A stretch of DNA of 64,000 nucleotides. Source: Melastoma dodecandrum (Eukaryota; Streptophyta; Magnoliopsida; Myrtales; Melastomataceae). Positions 59,652-64,000 of the stretch are shown here, in pieces. The DNA is taken from contig JARUPY010000406.1 of the NCBI GenBank assembly GCA_029817715.1, positions 248,001 through 312,000 of the forward strand. Reading direction: 5' to 3'. Every line of letters starts with the position of its first letter. Positions within the stretch are counted from its first letter, which is position 1. The translations under genes were made by a program, and so were the position numbers. The notes beneath the pieces are model-generated. The model ran no database searches. It worked only from the letters and a program-made list of their open reading frames with translations, and was not told the origin of the DNA.

Positions 59652-62600
59652 ATGTCGACTTTTAAGGCTTTCGAGCTCTATAATCTGCCTGCGGGGCCAA
59701 CCGGACCCGTTTCGGTTGCAGAGGATCAGGGATCGGGCGTCACTCTCGGACCTATCCTGCCGGAGCATTTTTTCCCGGGGACGGTGCCGCTCAACTACCT
59801 CGTCACTGAAAAGCCCATCCCGATTTGCCATCCCAACTTCGTCGATCCCCTCAACTGGGAAGGTCAGGGATCCTTCCTGTGTTTTCCTTCTGCATCTAAA
59901 TCTGAGATGGTGGAATGGCTCGAGATGTGGGAGGAGCACTTCGCAGAGAGGTTTAGGAATCAGAAAATCTTGAGGTTCTTCAGAATGTCCGTGGCAGACA
60001 AGAACTGTGATCCTAGGGTTTGCTCGGCCATGTTGCCTTTCTGGAACTCTGCTGTCAATTGCTTCTATTTCCCGGAGGGTCCCATGTCTGTTACATTGGC
60101 AGATGTGAAGATTTTGACCAGGTGCAAAATCAATGGCCTCCCTGTTCGACAATACTCTCAGGCAGGTGATATTAATCCTAAGGGCGCCCTTCAGTACATG
60201 GAGGTGGTGAGCAGGCACTTAAAAATGGCCTCAGCAGGCAAAGAGCCAGATGAGAAGTTGTCGACCGAAGGTTTTGGCGCCCGGGAAGAGGTCGAGTTTC
60301 TCAGCACCTGGTTAAGCAAGTTTGTTTATTGCTTCCCTGGGAAGAAGGTCAGCCACACTTCTTATGCAGTGGCCAACTTTCTGAGGGAGACCAATGAAGA
60401 AATCTCTTGGGGCCCCTTCCTTTTGGGTCTTCTTTACCACGATCTGGACAGAGCGACGACTCAGATCAAGCCATTTCCAAAACACCCAGCAGGAGGGTTG
60501 CTCTGGTTAGTTCACCTCTGGTCGGCTATGTGGATGCCAGGATTGACTGGGTTCAAGGGCCCTGCTTCGCCCCTCGAGTCTGCTTATTATGGGGAGACCA
60601 TCTTGGAGCAGTGCTGCCAGCGGAAGGATCAGTGGCTTATGACGTCGATCACTGGCCACATGAAGCATATCGTCGACTTCGGCAGGGTAGATCGACGCAA
60701 CTGGGCACCCTTTCCAGGCGGCAAGACATTTGCTCAGGAAATTAATCCTCAAGCTGCTCGTGGCTTCTGGAATGGGGTATTGACCCGCAGGGACCTACCA
60801 GTTATCTTCGACGGCTACTTGACCTTTGAAGCCTATAACCCTCAGCTGTGTGCAAGGCAGTTTGGGTTCATCCAGGGTGTAGCGGTTCCACTTGCCGACC
60901 CTACTGGTGGCTTGTGCGGGGACAGGATGAAGAGAATCGTGTGCAAGCCGATCTCCCCGAAGACCCTCGACTTGCTACAGCAAGGCGCAGCTCTCCCAGA
61001 TAGAATTCCCATCTGGTACTTCTGCCTGTTTTGCCACACAGTTCTTCACTGTGCTATGGTCGACTACCTATGAAGAGCTGCGGGCTTTGATGCATTTCTT
61101 GGAGGTCTCCAAAGAGCCTCATTTTTACATAGGCGACGCGCATATCAAAGCAAAAGGTAAAGACTTAGCTTGATTTTAAAAGTATTGGGTTCTTAGTATT
61201 AATTGTGAGCTTTCTCCTTTTCAGGATCAATGATGCCTCAGGGCTCTGGAAAATCCAAGCCTAAGGCTCCCCTTGCCCCCGCTCCTTCTAGACTCAAGTC
61301 GACTGGCAAAGGGAAAGCTAAGGTGGCGAGCCTCAGGGAGACAGCTGCAGGTGATCCCTCTAAGGCTCGACCTAAAAGCGCTCCAAAGCGCAATGCGGCC
61401 GAGGCAGGAGATCTTGAAGAGATGCCTCTATCCCAGAGGAGGAGACTAGTGAAGGTATCATCTTCAGTGGCGGCTCCTCTTCCCAAGTCGCCGACTACCG
61501 TAGCGGCGACTTCTTCTTCGAGGTCGCCAGCAGCGGTGGCCCCATTCAGATCACCAGTATTGAGTTCATCATCTGCTGCGGTGCCTGCGACCTTAGCGAT
61601 GGTCGACATCGCTCGAGGAGCGACTACAGAGGTATGATTCTACTGATTCTAATTCATCTTGAGCTTCTGTATCTAACCCGCACTATATTGCCTAGGGCGA
61701 AGCGTCAACCGGAGGTGGTGACCAACCTTCTCCGGTTGTGTTCGAGACAGGTGCAACGGCTTCGATCGCCGAGGTGAGCTCGACTCCCTGCTGAGATATA
61801 TTACTCTAGTTCATATATGAACCTTGGTTTTATTACACTCTACTCTAGGAAGAGCAGGCTCCTGAAGTCTTGCTACAAGAAGGAACCGCTATGGTTTTAG
61901 TCGATCCTCCAACTTGGTCGACGCGAGAGGGGGCACCACCTCAGTCGATGCGAGAGGAGGAAGAACAAGGCGTTCCTTCTTCTTCAGTCCCCACTCCTGC
62001 ACCACCAATGGTATGTGTTCTTCTCTCACACGGAGCATGGCGTTGTTATCGCGATTCTAACCGCGACACTTCACAGGCTCGTCCGAAAAGAGTGAAGACG
62101 ACTGCTGGTCGCAAGAAGGCTCCTACTCCCTCTACTTCTTCGGGCGAAAGTTCTGAGGATTTACTACCTTCAGAGGTAAGTATTCGATTGCATGGAGGTG
62201 TCGACTTTTCGGGATGTTGTGTCTTAGCACCATTTCATTTCTTATTCTGCAGGGTCCTGCTGCAGCGACCTCGACTAGCGACCCATGGGTGAAGCTCCAC
62301 CAGGACATTGAAGAATTCTGCCAACTTCTGCTCATTGACCCCTTAAGCGTCGACGAGTTTAGGAGGATGCAGAAGCTGTTAAAGGAGATCGAGACATCCC
62401 CTCGGGTCACGGACGAAATACTGGGGGCCTGCAAGAGCTTCAGGTCGACGTATTGGACCCGCTGGAGGGATTACTACGCCGACCTGCTCGCCTACGACTT
62501 GACCGACTCGAAGATTCAGTCGATCAATGAAGCTCGAGGGCAGGCCTCTAAAGCTGCACAGGACGCCCGCCAACATTTGGTCGATGTGCAAGAGAAGCTG

Positions 62601-62837
62601 ACCGAGGCAGAGAGACAGATAGAGTTCTACACGAACCTGAAGAATGACCTGCCTCGGCAGCTTGCGTTGATCAATACTCAAGAAATCGAGGAGCTGGAGG
62701 CCAATGCTGAGAAGGATAGAGAAAAGGTCATCGACCTTTATGCCCAACGAAACAGGGTGAACGCGAAGCGACGAGCTCGTAAATCCCTTGTCCTCGATTT
62801 CAGAGAAGTTGGCGGGTTATGGAGTCTAGACTTGTAA
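59652..62837 (+). CDS. Antisense plant mobile domain gene within the Tat element, six exons
   Basis: Exons: 59652-61156, 61225-61631, 61696-61773, 61849-62010, 62077-62175, 62253-62837, all with GT-AG junctions that keep frame. The first exon is PMD-like (LRFFRMSVADKNCDPRVCSA, YFPEGPMSVTLADVKILTRC, KINGLPVRQYS). Exons 2-5 are Pro/Ser/Lys-rich and basic; the last exon is a coiled coil (QDARQHLVDVQEKLTEAERQ) ending at 62837. One problem: the long frame meets TGA at 61071, whereas the downstream exons need the other frame (TTYEELRALMHFLEVSKEPH, 61054-61113), so a one-base shift lies between about 61000 and 61050 (a sequence error or a mutation). It runs against the element's own transcript and ends 132 bp from the integrase stop. 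Antisense PMD-type genes in Tat elements are known; function unknown. Confidence 0.75.
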
Positions 62838-62969
62838 CCAAAGAACAACGCAATTCGATTATTTTTGCTTTTCTGAACAAATCAAGTATCTTATGTCTCG
62901 AATGAATTTCTGCCCACCACGCTAAATTCATTCTTCTAAACAGCGTTACTGAAGCCTAGCGCGATTTTC

Positions 62970-64000
62970 CTAGGAATTAAGCGCTTCCCAAATTAATGGA
63001 GTCCTTTGTCTTAGGATTTTATGATGAGCTTCCCAGATAGTCGCGCGGTAGGATTTAAGATATTTACCATTGACCTTCAATGGATGCCTATCCCCTTCTC
63101 TGGTCATAAGTCGATACGTATTAGATGAGTATGTCTCGCACACTTCATATGGACCCTCCCAATTAGGAGACCACTTACCCAAGACTTGGTCTTTTGATTT
63201 AAGGGGTAGGATCATCTTCCATACTAAGTCGCCCACTTTGAAGCGCTTATGGACAACCTTTTTATTATAGTACCTAGCAATTCTTTGCTTATGTACCTCG
63301 AGTCGGTCTATTACGTCGAGTCGCTTCTTCTCCAATTCTTCTAAAGCGAGGTACATTGCCTCGTCTTGCAAGTCAGGATGAGCTACCCTGAGCGACTTGT
63401 ATCGAATCTCAATAGGTAGGACAACATCTTGCCCATATACCAGCGAAAAAGGGGCTTCTCCTGTGCTGTCTCTCTTGATGACTCTTAGAGCCCACAAGGT
63501 GTCCTGTAATAGTTCGTGCCATTTTCTTGGATTTGCACCAACCATTTTCTGAATGTTATTCTTTATGAGCTTATTAGTAGCTTCAGCTTGTCCATTCGAC
63601 TGGGGGTAATAAGGTGTCGAATTAGTGATTGAAAAGCTAAACTCAGCAGCGAATTCACGCACCTTCTCATTATTGAAAACGGTGCCATTGTCTACTACGA
63701 TATTCTGGGGAATCCCAAATCTATAAATGATGGAAGATCTGAGAAACTCGATCACCTCTTTGTGGTCAATTTTCTTGTATACTTGAGCCTCGACCCACTT
63801 GGTAAAGTAGTCAGTAGCGACTAGAATGTAGGCATCGCCTTTACTCGAGTGTGGGTGGATCTCTCCGATTATATCCAGGGCCCAAGTCCTAAATGGCCAA
63901 GGCTTGATGACTGAGACTAAGTCGGACGCTGGGGCCCTTGTCACCGGACCATGTTTTTGACATTCTTGGCACCCCCTAGCCATTTCTATGCAGTTCTTTA
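62970..64000 (-). CDS. Pol 3' part: Ty3/gypsy integrase (Tat type), partial
   Basis: The frame is open to the window edge (…KNCIEMARGCQECQKHGP). Cys-Cys of the zinc domain (CQECQKH), the integrase core Asp (ALDIIGEIHPHSSKGDA), second Asp (VVDNGTVFNNEKV) and Glu (YYPQSNGQAEATNKLIKN) are all present. Then comes the C-terminal beta-barrel-like region (FKVGDLVWKMILPLKSKDQV, WEGPYEV ... YRLMTREGD ... LKVNGKYLKSY). The stop is at 62970-62972. No chromodomain, unlike the neighbouring element, in line with the Tat lineage. No lesion in the visible part. Confidence 0.93.
   Translation of the reverse strand, partial: KNCIEMARGCQECQKHGPVTRAPASDLVSVIKPWPFRTWALDIIGEIHPHSSKGDAYILVATDYFTKWVEAQVYKKIDHKEVIEFLRSSIIYRFGIPQNIVVDNGTVFNNEKVREFAAEFSFSITNSTPYYPQSNGQAEATNKLIKNNIQKMVGANPRKWHELLQDTLWALRVIKRDSTGEAPFSLVYGQDVVLPIEIRYKSLRVAHPDLQDEAMYLALEELEKKRLDVIDRLEVHKQRIARYYNKKVVHKRFKVGDLVWKMILPLKSKDQVLGKWSPNWEGPYEVCETYSSNTYRLMTREGDRHPLKVNGKYLKSYRATIWEAHHKILRQRTPLIWEALNS

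Larger units (their letters stand above)
58482..64000 (-). mobile_element. Tat-type Ty3/gypsy element with antisense PMD gene (continues off window)
   Basis: 3' LTR (58482-59453), polypurine tract (59454-59469), an antisense multi-exon gene (59652-62837, plus strand), then the 3' end of pol with integrase (62970 to beyond 64000, minus strand). Large size, Tat-like integrase and extra genes between pol and the 3' LTR, some of them antisense, are known traits of the Tat/Ogre lineage. The 5' half and 5' LTR lie beyond 64000. The element is inserted into the decayed PMD-MULE at about 58481. Confidence 0.85.

Overview
The window is a piece of a flowering-plant (eudicot-type) nuclear genome. The evidence is split genes with GT-AG introns, plant-only families (RABB1 GTPase, CBL calcium sensor, raffinose-synthase/SIP family, C2-GRAM, D6PK-type AGC kinase, WEB/PMI), plant hAT, Mutator-like (MULE) and Ty3/gypsy elements, and a primer-binding site for plant initiator Met-tRNA. 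I cannot name the species. No rRNA, tRNA, CRISPR or bacterial features were seen.

Layout. 0.2-1.7 kb: RABB1C/Rab2 gene (-). 1.9-2.9 kb: a GC-rich non-autonomous foldback MULE. 3.1-8.0 kb: raffinose synthase/seed imbibition protein (-). 8.9-11.2 kb: CBL2/3-like calcium sensor (-). 11.7-15.8 kb: hAT element with a nonsense-mutated transposase. 15.8-17.3 kb: giant palindromic foldback element. 18.6-23.1 kb: C2-GRAM-VASt membrane-contact type protein (-). 23-27.6 kb: no recognisable gene. 27.6-28.9 kb: second palindromic foldback. 29.7-34.6 kb: a related MULE whose inverted arms hold 66-bp tandem repeats and which carries a broken FAR1-type transposase. 34.7-41.1 kb: a MuDR-like MULE carrying both a MuDR transposase and a plant mobile domain (PMD) gene. 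42.6-44.5 kb: D6PK-like AGC kinase (+). 45.2-46.6 kb: WEB/PMI-like coiled-coil pseudogene (-). 47.3-48.3 kb: ALKBH2 DNA-repair gene remnant (-), cut off just upstream of its start by a complete, apparently very young chromovirus retrotransposon (48.3-53.9 kb; identical 552-bp LTRs; intact 1562-codon gag-pol). 54-58.5 kb: second, decayed copy of the PMD-MULE. 58.5-64 kb: a Tat-type Ty3/gypsy element running off the window, inserted into that MULE copy and carrying its own antisense, intron-containing PMD gene.

The most interesting content is the mobile DNA. (a) Three elements (15827-17294, 27636-28860, 29721-34615) share terminal GGAAGCGGCTA-type ends and 9-bp target duplications although their interiors differ; two are almost pure hairpins built from TTAGTAA/TTACTAA words. 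(b) A second MULE family (1916-2935, 34693-41097, remnant 53.9-58.5 kb) has GAGTTTTGTAC ends and 10-bp target duplications, and its long form carries MuDR transposase plus PMD in tandem. (c) PMD occurs independently in the MULE and as an antisense gene in the Tat retroelement nested in it. The host genes in the first 23 kb and D6PK have splice sites that resolve to full-length proteins of the expected family size (211, 819, 226, 1027 and 562 residues). The ALKBH2 and WEB-like loci are broken.
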